Shown here: piece by piece, positions 1-8,761 of the stretch
Position numbering within the stretch: the stretch's first letter is position 1
How the letters are laid out: every line of letters begins with the position of its first letter
NCBI GenBank assembly: GCA_014874455.1
Contig: JADBJL010000076.1
Coordinates: 1-64,000, forward strand
From: Thermomicrobiaceae bacterium
GTDB taxonomy: Bacteria; Chloroflexota; Chloroflexia; Thermomicrobiales; Thermomicrobiaceae
Direction: 5' to 3'
DNA length: 64,000 bases
The notes under the pieces: model-generated
Told to the model about the DNA's origin: nothing
The model's database searches: none
The model's input: only the letters and a program-made list of their open reading frames with translations
Position numbers and translations under genes: made by a program

Positions 1-480
1 CTTCCGATCTTCTTCGGCTCGCAGCGCTGCGACTGCGGCGAGCAGCTCGAGGCGGCGCTACGACTGATCGGCCAGGCAGGCCGGGGTGTGGTGATCTACC
101 TGCGACAGGAGGGCCGCGGCATCGGGCTCCTGAACAAGCTGCGCGCCTACCACCTGCAGGATCAGGGCCTGGACACGGTCGAGGCGAACCTCGAGCTCGG
201 CTTCCCGGCCGACCTGCGCAACTACCGCGAGGCGGCGCTGATCCTGCGCGACCTGGGGATCCAGCGGCTGCGGCTGCTGACGAACAACCCGCGCAAGGTA
301 GAGGCACTGGGCGACTGCGGCTTCGAGATCGTCGAGCGGGTTCCGCTGGAGGTTCCACCGAACGAGCACAACCGTCGCTACCTGGAGACGAAGCGCGACA
401 AGCTGGGCCACCTCTTGCAGCTCAACGGGGCCCTCCCAGCGGCGGAGCTGTCCCGTGCGATTCCGAGCGTGCACGACTAG
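1..480 (+). CDS. ribA: GTP cyclohydrolase II (C-terminal part; RibA or RibBA)
   Basis: The 5' end lies outside the window, and 159 C-terminal residues are visible. The enzyme opens GTP to the first pyrimidine intermediate of riboflavin synthesis in the cytoplasm. The visible part starts just before the RCDCGEQL zinc-cysteine motif (two of the three Zn cysteines), followed by [11 protein letters not shown] and [10 protein letters not shown], all typical of the family. ribH follows after 18 nt, so the two form a riboflavin operon. I cannot tell whether this is a stand-alone RibA or the C-terminal half of a RibBA fusion, because the N-terminal half is missing. Confidence 0.95.
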   Translation, partial: LPIFFGSQRCDCGEQLEAALRLIGQAGRGVVIYLRQEGRGIGLLNKLRAYHLQDQGLDTVEANLELGFPADLRNYREAALILRDLGIQRLRLLTNNPRKVEALGDCGFEIVERVPLEVPPNEHNRRYLETKRDKLGHLLQLNGALPAAELSRAIPSVHD

Positions 481-498
481 CGTGAGAGGGAGGTCGCT

Positions 499-1056
499 AT
501 GGAGACGATCGGGCAGGACGGCCGGGGGTTGCAGACGATCGAGGGATTGCTGACCGGACGCGGGCGGCGTTTCGGCATCGTCGCCAGCCGCTTCAACGAG
601 TTCATCACGAACAAGCTGCTGGACGGCGCGCTCGACGCCCTGCTGCGCCACGAGGTGGACACCGACGCCATCGACGTGGTCTGGGTGCCGGGCTCCTTCG
701 AGATCCCGATCACGGCCAAGCGGCTGGCGAAGACGGGACGGTACGACGCAGTGATCTGCCTGGGCGCGGTCATCCGCGGGGCGACCCCGCACTTCGACTA
801 CGTCGCGGCCGAGGTCTCCAAAGGGATCGCCAACGTGGGGCTGGAGACCGGCGTGCCAGTGATCTTCGGCGTGCTGACCACCGACACCATCGAGCAGGCG
901 GTGGAGCGGGCCGGAACCAAGATGGGGAACAAGGGCTTCGAGGCGGCGATGGCCGCGATCGAGATGGCCAACCTCTTCACCGAAATCGACCAGCTCGCGG
1001 AGGGAGCGGCCACGCCCGAGCGCCGCCGCGGCAGCCGGGCCGCGCGGAACGCCTAG
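499..1056 (+). CDS. ribH: 6,7-dimethyl-8-ribityllumazine synthase
   Basis: This enzyme condenses 5-amino-6-ribitylaminouracil with 3,4-dihydroxybutanone phosphate, the penultimate riboflavin step. At 185 residues it is longer than the usual ~155 because of an N-terminal extension of about 15 residues and an Arg/Ala-rich tail. [18 protein letters not shown] and [10 protein letters not shown] are present, with the catalytic His at about residue 98. The ATG is preceded by GAGGGAGG at a good distance. It lies directly behind the GTP cyclohydrolase gene and ends the operon. Confidence 0.95.
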   Translation: METIGQDGRGLQTIEGLLTGRGRRFGIVASRFNEFITNKLLDGALDALLRHEVDTDAIDVVWVPGSFEIPITAKRLAKTGRYDAVICLGAVIRGATPHFDYVAAEVSKGIANVGLETGVPVIFGVLTTDTIEQAVERAGTKMGNKGFEAAMAAIEMANLFTEIDQLAEGAATPERRRGSRAARNA

Positions 1057-1402
1057 GACTGGCGGCTGCCGCTCGAGAGCGAAGGACAACGGCGAGGGCA
1101 GCGACGTCGCCCTCGCGCGTCCGCGCACGCACGATCGGGCACGTTTGCTCAACCTCGCCGACCAGCGCTTGGGCTTGCCGCGTCCCCACGCGGGAGGGCA
1201 ACGTGGAGATCCTGCCAGCCCGGCCCTGACACTGGCTGAGCCGGCGTTCCGGTGTGACGGGCATTTCCTGCCGCCTGCGCATGGCCTCCAGGGCGACCAC
1301 CAGAATCGCCCCTCCGCTATCCCTTAGCCTGTGCACGCATTGTCCTGCGTACATTCCCCAGCACACGACCTCCTGCACCGTCGAGCGCGGATGGCTCACT
1401 TA

Positions 1403-1500
1403 CCCTCACCCCCTTGCCCCTCTCCCGGGCTGCGCGGGAGAGGGGTGCCCGAAGGGCGGGGTGAGGGCGGGGAAGCTGCCCTCACCTCGAGCCCTCTCCC
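1403..1500. repeat. Palindromic CCCTCACCCC / CCCCTCTCCCG intergenic repeat
   Basis: The outer arms CCCTCACCCC (1403-1412) and GGGGTGAGGG (1458-1467) are perfect 10-bp complements. Nested inside, CCCCTCTCCCG (1417-1427) and CGGGAGAGGGG (1435-1445) form a perfect 11-bp stem with a 7-nt loop. A degenerate third copy of the left arm follows (1480-1500: CCCTCACC then GCCCTCTCCC). Repeats of this look are common between genes in Chloroflexota. It could be a MITE-like mobile repeat or a structural RNA hairpin, and here it lies in otherwise empty DNA. Confidence 0.75.
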
Positions 1501-1638
1501 TTGAGACGGTTTTGCACGTGAGGTGAGCGCGAGCCCGCCATGGACTGCCGGCGTGTGTTCGTGATCGGAGGCAACGAGCGCATTCCCGCTGCGATCCAGG
1601 CAATGCACCGCTGCCCGCGCCGCAGTTCGCAGCCGCAC

Positions 1639-1681
1639 TACGGAAATCCGTAACGCCAGTTGCGGAAATGCGGACTTCCGC
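1639..1681. promoter_or_regulatory. Two adjacent inverted repeats (possible operator)
   Basis: TACGGA-AA-TCCGTA (1639-1652) is a perfect 6+2+6 palindrome. Nine bases later GCGGAA (1662-1667) pairs with TTCCGC (1676-1681) across 8 nt. Both share GGAA/TTCC half-sites. They lie about 260 bp upstream of the carboxypeptidase gene. This may be a protein-binding site for a dimeric regulator; no function is proven. Confidence 0.3.
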
Positions 1682-1937
1682 CTCGACGTCTTCCCTCCAC
1701 AGCGGCGGATTCGCTGTAAGGTGTGGTTTCCGGTCTCAGGGCAGGGGTCGAGAATCGCTCAGTGTCGCCGGGTGTGAGGCAGAGGGGAGCGCTCCAGGGC
1801 GAGCGGTCTCCTCATGCCACGCAGGCCGAGCGCCCTAGCGGACAACCGCTTGCGACCATCCGCAGTCCGCCTTGCCGTCGACCGATCTTGTCTGCCATGA
1901 TCACGGTGCTGGCCAGGCAAGGGGCAGGAGCTGCGGC

Positions 1938-3644
1938 GTGAGTCGGTGGGCGTGCGTGCTGGCGGTGCTGGTGGCACTGCTGGCGCTGGTTCCGAGCCAG
2001 GCGCTCGCCGCGCCGCCAGTCCCCCACCCGGCCGTGGCCGCCACGCACTGGATCGTGATGGACGCCGACACCGGCACGGTTCTCGACGGCGTTCGCCAGC
2101 ACGACCGCACAGCGATGGCCAGCCTGACCAAGATCATGACCGCGCTCGTCGCCCTCGAGCGCGGCGATCTCGACCAGACGGTGCGCATCGTCCAGTCCGA
2201 TCTGATCGGCGAGGCGACTGCCGAGCTGGAGAAGGACCAGCAGGTGACACTGCGCACGCTGCTCTACGGCCTGCTGCTCCGCAGCGGCAACGACGCGGCG
2301 ATGGCGATCGCCCGGGCGGTCGGCGGCAGTCCCGAGAGCGATGACCCGCTGGCGCGTGCCCGCTTCGTCGGCTGGATGAACGACAAGGCGCGCGAGCTGG
2401 AGCTGGCCGATACCCACTTCGTGAACCCGCACGGGCTCGATGCGCCCGGCCACTACACGACGGTCTACGACCTCGCGGTGTTGACGCGGGCGGCGCTGGC
2501 CAATCCCACCTTCGTGGCCATCTTCAGCGCCGATCGCTACGAGGCCGAGGGCTTCACCTACGAGCACGGCAACCAGCTCCCGAAGCGCTACCCGGGGGTC
2601 ATCGGCGGCAAGACCGGCTGGACGGACGACGCCGGGCTCTGCCTGATCGAGGTAGCCGAGCGCGCCGGCCACCGGCTGATCGTGGTGCTGGTCGGCTCGA
2701 CCTTCGAGCACTGGTACGACGACGCGGCCAGGCTGCTCGACTACGGTTGGGCCTTGCTGGATCCCCCGGTGAGCGACGAGGCGGCGGGCCGGGTGTTCGC
2801 CTGGTGGCGGGAGCGGGTCGATGGGCCAGTGCAGGCGGGACTGGTCCAGCGTACCTGGCTCTGGGGCGAGCCGCTGGGGCCGGTCGCGCACGAGCCCTAC
2901 GCCGGCACTCGGGGCGGCTGGCGCCGGGTGCAGTACTTCGAGAAGGGGCGCATGGAGATCACCGATCCGCTGGCGGCCGTGGACGCCCGGTGGTACGTGA
3001 CCGGCGGCCGGCTGGCCTGGGAGCTGATCACCGGGCGGCGACAGGTGGGCGAGCGGGAGTTCTCGACCCTGAGGCCGGCCGATCTGCCCGTGGCGGGTGA
3101 CCCCGATTCTCCCGGCCCAACCTACGCCGAGCTGCGGCCGTTGCTCTCCGCGCCACCGCTTCCGGCCGGGACACGGGTAGCGCTGCGGCTGCGGCCGGAC
3201 GGCCTGGTGCGCGTCGATCCGGAGCTGGAGCGCTACGAGGTGACCGCTGGCGCCCCGTTCCCGGAGACCGGACATGGGGTGGCTTCGGTCTTCGCCGCCT
3301 TCCTGGAGACCCGCGGGCCGGTGCTGGTGAACGGGTCGCTGCGGGAGGAGCCGCTCTTCAACCCGGTGCTCGCGCTCGTCGGCCTGCCGATCACCGAGGC
3401 GTACTGGGTCAGAGTGCCGGTGGGCGGGCAGGAGCGTGATGTCCTGCTCCAGTGCTTCGAGCGACGCTGCCTGACCTATACGCCGGACAACCCGCCCGGC
3501 TGGCAAGTGGAGATGGGCAACATCGGCCGGCACTACCAGCAGTGGCTCGCGAGCCAGGCTACGTCCGGGTCGATCTGGGCGATGGCTGCTCCTTCTCCGG
3601 GGTGCCTGAGGTCGAGGATGCTCGATGCAGACAGCCCTCGATGA
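1938..3644 (+). CDS. Secreted D-alanyl-D-alanine carboxypeptidase (S11/PBP5 type) with C-terminal QYFE(K/R) modules
   Basis: This 568-residue enzyme trims D-Ala from peptidoglycan stem peptides outside the membrane. The GTG at 1938 is preferred to an upstream ATG. It follows an AGGAG box and directly opens a signal peptide (SRWACVLAVLV to ALAAP). The three penicillin-binding motifs are in order: SLTK at 62-65, SGN at 116-118 and KTG at 225-227. The last ~280 residues are not the usual PBP5 domain. They carry two copies of a motif like QYFEKGRMEI (about 332) and LQCFERRCLTYTP (about 504), resembling a module common on exported Chloroflexi proteins. The 3' end overlaps the MFS gene by 20 nt. 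Confidence 0.88.
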   Translation: MSRWACVLAVLVALLALVPSQALAAPPVPHPAVAATHWIVMDADTGTVLDGVRQHDRTAMASLTKIMTALVALERGDLDQTVRIVQSDLIGEATAELEKDQQVTLRTLLYGLLLRSGNDAAMAIARAVGGSPESDDPLARARFVGWMNDKARELELADTHFVNPHGLDAPGHYTTVYDLAVLTRAALANPTFVAIFSADRYEAEGFTYEHGNQLPKRYPGVIGGKTGWTDDAGLCLIEVAERAGHRLIVVLVGSTFEHWYDDAARLLDYGWALLDPPVSDEAAGRVFAWWRERVDGPVQAGLVQRTWLWGEPLGPVAHEPYAGTRGGWRRVQYFEKGRMEITDPLAAVDARWYVTGGRLAWELITGRRQVGEREFSTLRPADLPVAGDPDSPGPTYAELRPLLSAPPLPAGTRVALRLRPDGLVRVDPELERYEVTAGAPFPETGHGVASVFAAFLETRGPVLVNGSLREEPLFNPVLALVGLPITEAYWVRVPVGGQERDVLLQCFERRCLTYTPDNPPGWQVEMGNIGRHYQQWLASQATSGSIWAMAAPSPGCLRSRMLDADSPR

Positions 3645-4920
3645 GCTCCGAGAGCACCTGCGACGCGTCCGCGCGTTCAGCCGCAACGCGCGGCTGCTCC
3701 TGCTGGCGCTCGGGCTGCTCGGCGTCGGCTACGGCGCCTTCTCGACCCTGTTCACGCTCTACATCGTCGAGATCGGGTACGCCGAGGACTTTCTCGGGCT
3801 GCTGATCGGCGTGGGCACAGTAGGGGGAGCGGTCGCGGCGTTGCCGGCCGGGCTGCTCTGCGACCGGCTCGGCGTGCGGCGCGGGCTGCTGCTGGGCACG
3901 CTGATCACGGCGCTCGGCATCCTCATCGAGTGCACGATCACGATCGACTGGCTGCTCCTGGCCGGCGGGCTGATCGCCGCGACCGGCGTCACCCTGCTCT
4001 ACGTGGCTCAGGCGCCCTTCCTGGCTGCCAATAGCACGGAGGAGGAGCGAACGCACCTCTTCAGCGTAGCCGCGGCGCTGCTCGTCGCGGTCAGCATCGT
4101 CGGTAGCCTCTATGCCGGCGGCTTTCCGAAGCTGCTCCAGGCCCTGTGGCCCGGCATGGCGCTGGCTACCGCCTACCGGCTGACACTCCTGGGCGCCGGG
4201 GTCGTCTCGGCCGGCTGCCTGGCCCCACTGCTGCGGCTGCGCGACCCGGCGGACGCACCGCCGCCGCTGGGGAGCCAGGTCACGCTCGCGGTCTGCCTGG
4301 GCAGCGGCGCGGTGCGACGGCTGGTTGCCACCGGGCTGGTACTGGCGCTGGGGGGCGGGCTGGTCGTCCCGTTCGTCAACGTGTACTTCATGCGGGAGTT
4401 CGGGGCGGGCTCCGGCACGGTAGGGCTGATCCGCTCGCTCGGGGTCGTGGTGCAGGTGCTGGGCTCGCTGGGGGCACCCTGGCTCGGGCTGCGGCTAGGG
4501 CTGGTCGGCGGGGTGGCGGCAGCCCGCCTGGTCTCGGCGCCGTTCCTCTTGCTGATGGGATTCCTGCCCTTCCTGCCGGCGGCCGCGGCCGCCTTCGCGC
4601 TGCGCACCTTCTTCGTCTACCTCTCGGATCCGCTGCACACGGACTTCTCGATGCGGATCATCCCGCCAGAGGTCAGGGCCACGGCGAACAGCCTGACGTT
4701 CCTGGGCTGGAACGCCACGCTGGCGCTGGGCGGCTGGGCCGGAGGCCAGCTCATCGTCCGCGCCGGCTACGAGCCGCTGTTCCTGCTCGGGAGCTCGATC
4801 ACAGTAGTAGCCGCCGCGGTCTACTGGTTTACCTTCCGCCGCTTCCTGCCGGAGCTGCCGCGAGTGAGGGTTCGCCTGGCGCGCGCCGGGTCCGGGCTGG
4901 AGGACGACGGGCACTCCTGA
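3625..4920 (+). CDS. MFS-family transporter
   Basis: A 431-residue integral membrane protein with about 12 predicted hydrophobic segments and the major-facilitator signature between segments 2 and 3 (LLCDRLGVRRG, residues ~76-86). The start overlaps the end of the carboxypeptidase gene, so the two are probably translated together. The substrate cannot be read from the sequence. Its closest look is to sugar- or drug-efflux MFS proteins. The 86-bp convergent gap downstream contains a small GC hairpin (4957-4971), perhaps a terminator. Confidence 0.85.
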   Translation: MQTALDELREHLRRVRAFSRNARLLLLALGLLGVGYGAFSTLFTLYIVEIGYAEDFLGLLIGVGTVGGAVAALPAGLLCDRLGVRRGLLLGTLITALGILIECTITIDWLLLAGGLIAATGVTLLYVAQAPFLAANSTEEERTHLFSVAAALLVAVSIVGSLYAGGFPKLLQALWPGMALATAYRLTLLGAGVVSAGCLAPLLRLRDPADAPPPLGSQVTLAVCLGSGAVRRLVATGLVLALGGGLVVPFVNVYFMREFGAGSGTVGLIRSLGVVVQVLGSLGAPWLGLRLGLVGGVAAARLVSAPFLLLMGFLPFLPAAAAAFALRTFFVYLSDPLHTDFSMRIIPPEVRATANSLTFLGWNATLALGGWAGGQLIVRAGYEPLFLLGSSITVVAAAVYWFTFRRFLPELPRVRVRLARAGSGLEDDGHS

Positions 4921-5006
4921 GCCGCACCTGAACCCAGGAACCATCCGGTACCCGCTGAGCTCCGCGGGCTCCGCGACGGGCTACGCGCCGGTTATGCGGC
5001 CTTCGC

Positions 5007-5783
5007 CTACCCGCGCAGCAGCCAGAGGCGCTCGGCTGGCCGGCCGGAGCCGGCCTCCAGCGCCGCTCGGTAGATAGCCTCGGCCGGGTCGCCGAGGTGG
5101 CGGAAGATCACGGCGATCTGCGAGGCGTAGCACCGGACCGCGACGATCCGGCGCTGGAGCAGGTCGTCGCTCAGCGGCTGCAGCCAGGGCTCGGCCGCCG
5201 CGTGCTCGCTCGCCAGTCGGGCCAGCTCGCGGCTCCCGCCCTCGAGCGCACTGTAGGGGAAGTCTTCGTAGGCCCAGACCGTCCAGCCTTCGCGACGCAG
5301 CTCGTGGCCGAGCGCGCGCACGAGCTGGTGATCCACGTGGTTGCCGGCGCCGAGCGGCACCGCGAACCAGGCCGGCGTGACGCCGGCCCCAGCGAGCGCC
5401 TCGCGGAGTGCCGCTCGCAGGCGGGGAAGCACGTCGGCGTCGTCGGGGTGCAGGCTGCCGAAGAGCTGCTCGTCGGAGAGGTAGCGGGCATCGCGGTAGA
5501 TTGCGTCCGGGAGGCCGAGCCAGAGCGGCTCGGCGCCCAGGGCATCGGCCGCGGCTCGCTCCTCGGCCCGCCGGATCGCCAGCGCTTCCTCGTCGCTCAG
5601 GCCGCGCCAGCGGTGCTGGAAGGCGGCGAAGGGGCTGAGCGGGCCGTCTGGCTCACCGCCGAAGCAGGTCACGATCACCGGGCGCAGGCCCTGCTCGGCC
5701 AGCGCCGCCACGGTGCCGCCGCAGGAGAGCGCGACGTCGTCGTAGTGGGGCGCGAGGAAGACCGGGCGGGCCGATTCAGCCAT
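5007..5783 (-). CDS. PIG-L (LmbE-like) N-deacetylase
   Basis: 258 residues. The PHYDD motif at residues 12-16 corresponds to the PHPDD zinc/catalytic motif of the PIG-L deacetylases, which remove acetyl groups from GlcNAc-type sugars (MshB, BshB and GPI-anchor enzymes). HVDHQLV at about residue 149 is the second zinc-ligand motif. Its ATG overlaps the selB stop by 8 nt (ATGGCTGA), so it is coupled to selB. The substrate is unknown. An inositol-glycan or bacillithiol/mycothiol-like substrate is one option, given the inositol phosphate synthase elsewhere in the window. Confidence 0.88.
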   Translation of the reverse strand: MAESARPVFLAPHYDDVALSCGGTVAALAEQGLRPVIVTCFGGEPDGPLSPFAAFQHRWRGLSDEEALAIRRAEERAAADALGAEPLWLGLPDAIYRDARYLSDEQLFGSLHPDDADVLPRLRAALREALAGAGVTPAWFAVPLGAGNHVDHQLVRALGHELRREGWTVWAYEDFPYSALEGGSRELARLASEHAAAEPWLQPLSDDLLQRRIVAVRCYASQIAVIFRHLGDPAEAIYRAALEAGSGRPAERLWLLRG

Positions 5784-7677
5784 GGGCGTAGCGCACCCGG
5801 GTATCGCCGACCCGGCGGGTGACCCGCCGCTGGTCCAGGTACTCGAGCACCGCCTGCGCGTACTTGCGGCTGGTGCCGAAGTGGTCGCGGAACTGCGCCA
5901 GCGTCAGGCTGCCCTGCCGGTCGATCAGCTCCAGCACTGCGCGCTGGATCTCCTCGAAAGTCTCGCGGGCGAAGACGATGCCCTCGTCTACCCGCACGAT
6001 CGCGCCGGTGTCGACCAGCGCTGCCACGAGCTCCGGCTCCAGCTCGAACTCGGCCGGCGAGGGCGGGCTGTACGGCTGCGACCGCAGCGCGCCGAGATAG
6101 CGGTCGATGCGGGCCTGCTGCTCGGGCGTGAAGCGGATCTGATGGTGCGGTAGCCGGACCGTGTCCGCCTCCTCGACGATCGCGCCCTGGCGCGCCAGCG
6201 CGGCCACCACCTCGTCGAAGGCGCGGGGGGTGAGCGCCAGGCGGCTGCGGGCTTCCTCGCGCGGCATGCCCCGGCGCAGCGGGTAGCGCTCGTGGTAGGC
6301 GCTCAGCAGCCTGGCCAGCCCGGCGCCGAGGGCCCGGAGGGCATCGGTGCGGATGAGCAGCGTGGTCGGGGCGAGCGCGCGCTCGGTGCTGAGAGGCGTG
6401 ATCTCCTGGCGCCCGATCAGCTCCTCGACCGTCGCCCGGCCTTCGGCCTCGGGCAGGCCGGCCTGCTGGATCACCTCGCGCAGTTCCCGTGGCTGGCGAT
6501 CGAGCACCTGCAGGACGAGTTCTTGCGGCGTGCCGCTGGCGAGGACTTCGAGTGCCCGGATGACCTCCGGGCGGAAGCGGCGGTGCCGGCGCGGGTGGGG
6601 GTCGACGACCACGCCGCCGCCGATCGTCGAGCCCGGCGACGGCCGGCGGATGATGAAGCGGTCGCCCCGCACCGCGACCACCGGCTCGGAGAAGCGGAAC
6701 TGCACCCAACCCTCGCCGCCCGGGTCGATCCGCTCGGCGTCGAGCAGGGTCACCCGGGCGAGCGTCTCGGCCGCGCCGATGAAGAAGTCCACCTGGTCAT
6801 TCTGCTCCAGCGGCGCAGAGGCAGCAGGGATCAACCGCAGGCGCGCGTCGAGCAGCGTCGTCGGCCGGAGCCAGCCGGGCGTGGTCAGCACGTGACCCCG
6901 CGCGATCTCCTCGACTGCGATGCCGCTCAAGTTCACCGCCGTGCGGGAGCCTGGCTGCGCGCGCTCGACCTTGACGCGGTGGCTCTGCAAGCCGCGCACG
7001 CGCCCGCGCTTGCCAGTCGGCAGCAGCTCGACCTCCTGGCCAATCTCCAGCGGCCCGCCCCGCAACGTGCCGGTCACGACCGTACCGAAGCCAGGCATGG
7101 TGAAGACCCGGTCGACGGCCAGGCGCGGGCGGCCGGTTTCCAGGTGCGGCGGCACCCGCTCCAACAGCCGGTCGAGCGCGGTGACCAGCTCCGGCAGGCC
7201 TTCACCGGTCACCGCCGAGACCGGGACGATCTCGGCCCCTTCGAGCACGGAGCCGCGGAGCCGCTCCAGCACCTCCACCGTGACCAGCTCGCGCCACTCC
7301 TCGTCTACCAGGTCGACTTTGGTCAGCGCCACCAGCCCATGGCGGATCTGGAGCAGGTCGATGATCGCCAGATGCTCGGCGGTCTGCGGCATCGGCCCCT
7401 CGTCGGCGGCGACGACCAGCAGCGCCGCGTCGAAGCCGCCGACGCCGGCCAGCATGTTCTTGATGAACCGCTCGTGCCCCGGCACGTCGATGATGCTCAC
7501 CCGCCGCCCGCTGGGCAGCGAGAGCCAGGCGAAGCCGAGATCGATCGTCATCTCCCGCTCTTTCTCCTCGCGGAGCCGGTCGGGATCGATGCCGGTGAGT
7601 GCTTTGACCAGCGTCGATTTGCCGTGGTCGACGTGGCCGGCGGTGCCGATGACGTAGGTCTGTGGTTGCGTCGTCAT
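5776..7677 (-). CDS. selB: Selenocysteine-specific elongation factor SelB
   Basis: SelB carries Sec-tRNA(Sec) to the ribosome at UGA codons marked by a SECIS hairpin. The 633-residue protein begins with an EF-Tu-like GTPase domain: GHVDHGKS (14-21), EKEREMTIDLGFAW as in SelB, the DVPGH switch and TKVD. Two beta-barrel domains follow, then a long C-terminal part (from ~380) made of winged-helix repeats that bind the SECIS RNA. The SelB-type switch sequence and the winged-helix tail separate it from EF-Tu and IF2. It shows that the organism is likely to decode UGA as Sec, and the window holds two candidate targets at 35717-36109 and 36962-37441. No selA, selD or tRNA-Sec gene is seen in the window. 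Confidence 0.95.
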   Translation of the reverse strand: MTTQPQTYVIGTAGHVDHGKSTLVKALTGIDPDRLREEKEREMTIDLGFAWLSLPSGRRVSIIDVPGHERFIKNMLAGVGGFDAALLVVAADEGPMPQTAEHLAIIDLLQIRHGLVALTKVDLVDEEWRELVTVEVLERLRGSVLEGAEIVPVSAVTGEGLPELVTALDRLLERVPPHLETGRPRLAVDRVFTMPGFGTVVTGTLRGGPLEIGQEVELLPTGKRGRVRGLQSHRVKVERAQPGSRTAVNLSGIAVEEIARGHVLTTPGWLRPTTLLDARLRLIPAASAPLEQNDQVDFFIGAAETLARVTLLDAERIDPGGEGWVQFRFSEPVVAVRGDRFIIRRPSPGSTIGGGVVVDPHPRRHRRFRPEVIRALEVLASGTPQELVLQVLDRQPRELREVIQQAGLPEAEGRATVEELIGRQEITPLSTERALAPTTLLIRTDALRALGAGLARLLSAYHERYPLRRGMPREEARSRLALTPRAFDEVVAALARQGAIVEEADTVRLPHHQIRFTPEQQARIDRYLGALRSQPYSPPSPAEFELEPELVAALVDTGAIVRVDEGIVFARETFEEIQRAVLELIDRQGSLTLAQFRDHFGTSRKYAQAVLEYLDQRRVTRRVGDTRVRYAHG

Positions 7678-7781
7678 CGCTGTGCGCGTGCCTCCCGTAC
7701 CCTTGCACGCATGAGAGTGTACTACCCTCAGGTGAGTACGAGATCGGTACCGTTGTCAGCCAGTCGAGCGAGGAGTGCCCG

Positions 7782-8678
7782 ATGACAGCGCCACGTTTCG
7801 TCTCCGTTGAGCACCGCGCCGTTGTGTTCGATCGCACCGTGCCGCCAGCTTTGGAGATCGAGCCGGGAGAGGTCGTCACATTCGAGACGAGCGACGAGGC
7901 CTACCAGCGGCTCGCCCGCGGGGAAAGCGTCGAGACGATCGGCCTGGAGCGGTTCAACGCCGTCACCGGCCCGGTGCTGGTGCGGGGTGCCGAGCCGGGG
8001 GACGCGCTCCGGGTCGAGATACTGGATATTGCGGTCGAGCGGGCCTGGGCCGTCTGGCTGCCGGGCTTCGGTCGCCTCGGCAGTCGGGTGCGGGCCGTCC
8101 AGATCCGACAGGTGCCGGTCGAGGGTGGCTACGTCCACCTGTCGGAGCGGCTGCACGTGCCGCTGGAGCCGATGGTCGGCTGCATCGGCCTCGCCCCGGC
8201 GGCCGGCGAGAGCTCGACCTTCAGCCCGGCCTATCCCTGGGGCGGCAACCTCGACCTGCGCGAGTTCTCGCCCGGCGCGGCGATCCTGCTGCCAGTGCAG
8301 GTGCCCGGGGCGCTGCTCTCGCTCGGCGATCTCCACGCCGCCATGGGACGGGGCGAGCCCGCGCTGGTCGCGATCGAGGCGGCCGGGCGGGCGACCGTCC
8401 GGATCGATCTGGAGAAAGGCCGGCGGCTCGAGTACCCGCGCCTCCGGCTGGACGGCGCGACCGCCTGCCTGGGCATGGGAGAGGCGCTCCAGGCGGCGCA
8501 GCGCTGCGCGCTGGATCAGGCCTACGAGCTGCTGACCAGCGAGTACGGCTTGCAGCCGTTCGAGGCCTACACCTATCTCTGCGCACGCGTCGAGCTGCGG
8601 CTGGGCGGGCCGGCCTCGCCGATGGTGCTGGCCGTCGTGCCGGATCCGGACGTCGCGCACTCGCCGGCCAGGCAGTAG
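7782..8678 (+). CDS. Acetamidase/formamidase family amidohydrolase
   Basis: 298 residues. The family hydrolyses small amides (formamide, acetamide) to ammonia and the acid. The GDLHAAMGRGE motif (about 187-197) matches the conserved GDxHAAxGxGE of FmdA/AmdA enzymes, and GCIGLAPA is also characteristic. The ATG at 7782 has GAGGAG upstream and is preferred over an in-frame ATG 120 nt earlier. It is divergent from selB, with a shared 104-bp intergenic region. The true substrate is unknown. Confidence 0.88.
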   Translation: MTAPRFVSVEHRAVVFDRTVPPALEIEPGEVVTFETSDEAYQRLARGESVETIGLERFNAVTGPVLVRGAEPGDALRVEILDIAVERAWAVWLPGFGRLGSRVRAVQIRQVPVEGGYVHLSERLHVPLEPMVGCIGLAPAAGESSTFSPAYPWGGNLDLREFSPGAAILLPVQVPGALLSLGDLHAAMGRGEPALVAIEAAGRATVRIDLEKGRRLEYPRLRLDGATACLGMGEALQAAQRCALDQAYELLTSEYGLQPFEAYTYLCARVELRLGGPASPMVLAVVPDPDVAHSPARQ

Positions 8679-8761
8679 GGAGGCCTACGGCAACGAGCAG
8701 AGACGCACGCCACGGGCCGTACCCGCATCGAGCCTGTGGGGTGCCATAAGCGGGCGCTGGC

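Larger units (their letters stand above)
1057..1937. other. Long intergenic region without a convincing gene
   Basis: These 881 bases separate ribH from the D,D-carboxypeptidase gene. I find no protein family in any frame. The region holds a palindromic CCCTCACCCC-type repeat (1403-1500) and two adjacent GGAA/TTCC inverted repeats (1639-1681). A 37-codon frame at 1540-1653 begins MDCRRVFVIGGNERIPA. It has no recognisable ribosome binding site and could be a gene remnant; I do not call it. No tRNA-like cloverleaf was seen. Confidence 0.6.

Noticed and set aside
1812-3686. Long minus-strand open frame opposite the carboxypeptidase
   Set aside because: It is an Arg/Pro/Ala-rich shadow frame of GC-rich coding DNA, with no motifs. 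The opposite strand carries clear catalytic motifs.
4957-4971. Short GC hairpin between the MFS and PIG-L genes as a terminator
   Set aside because: Only six pairs including a wobble and no T-run on either strand; mentioned with the MFS gene but not called.
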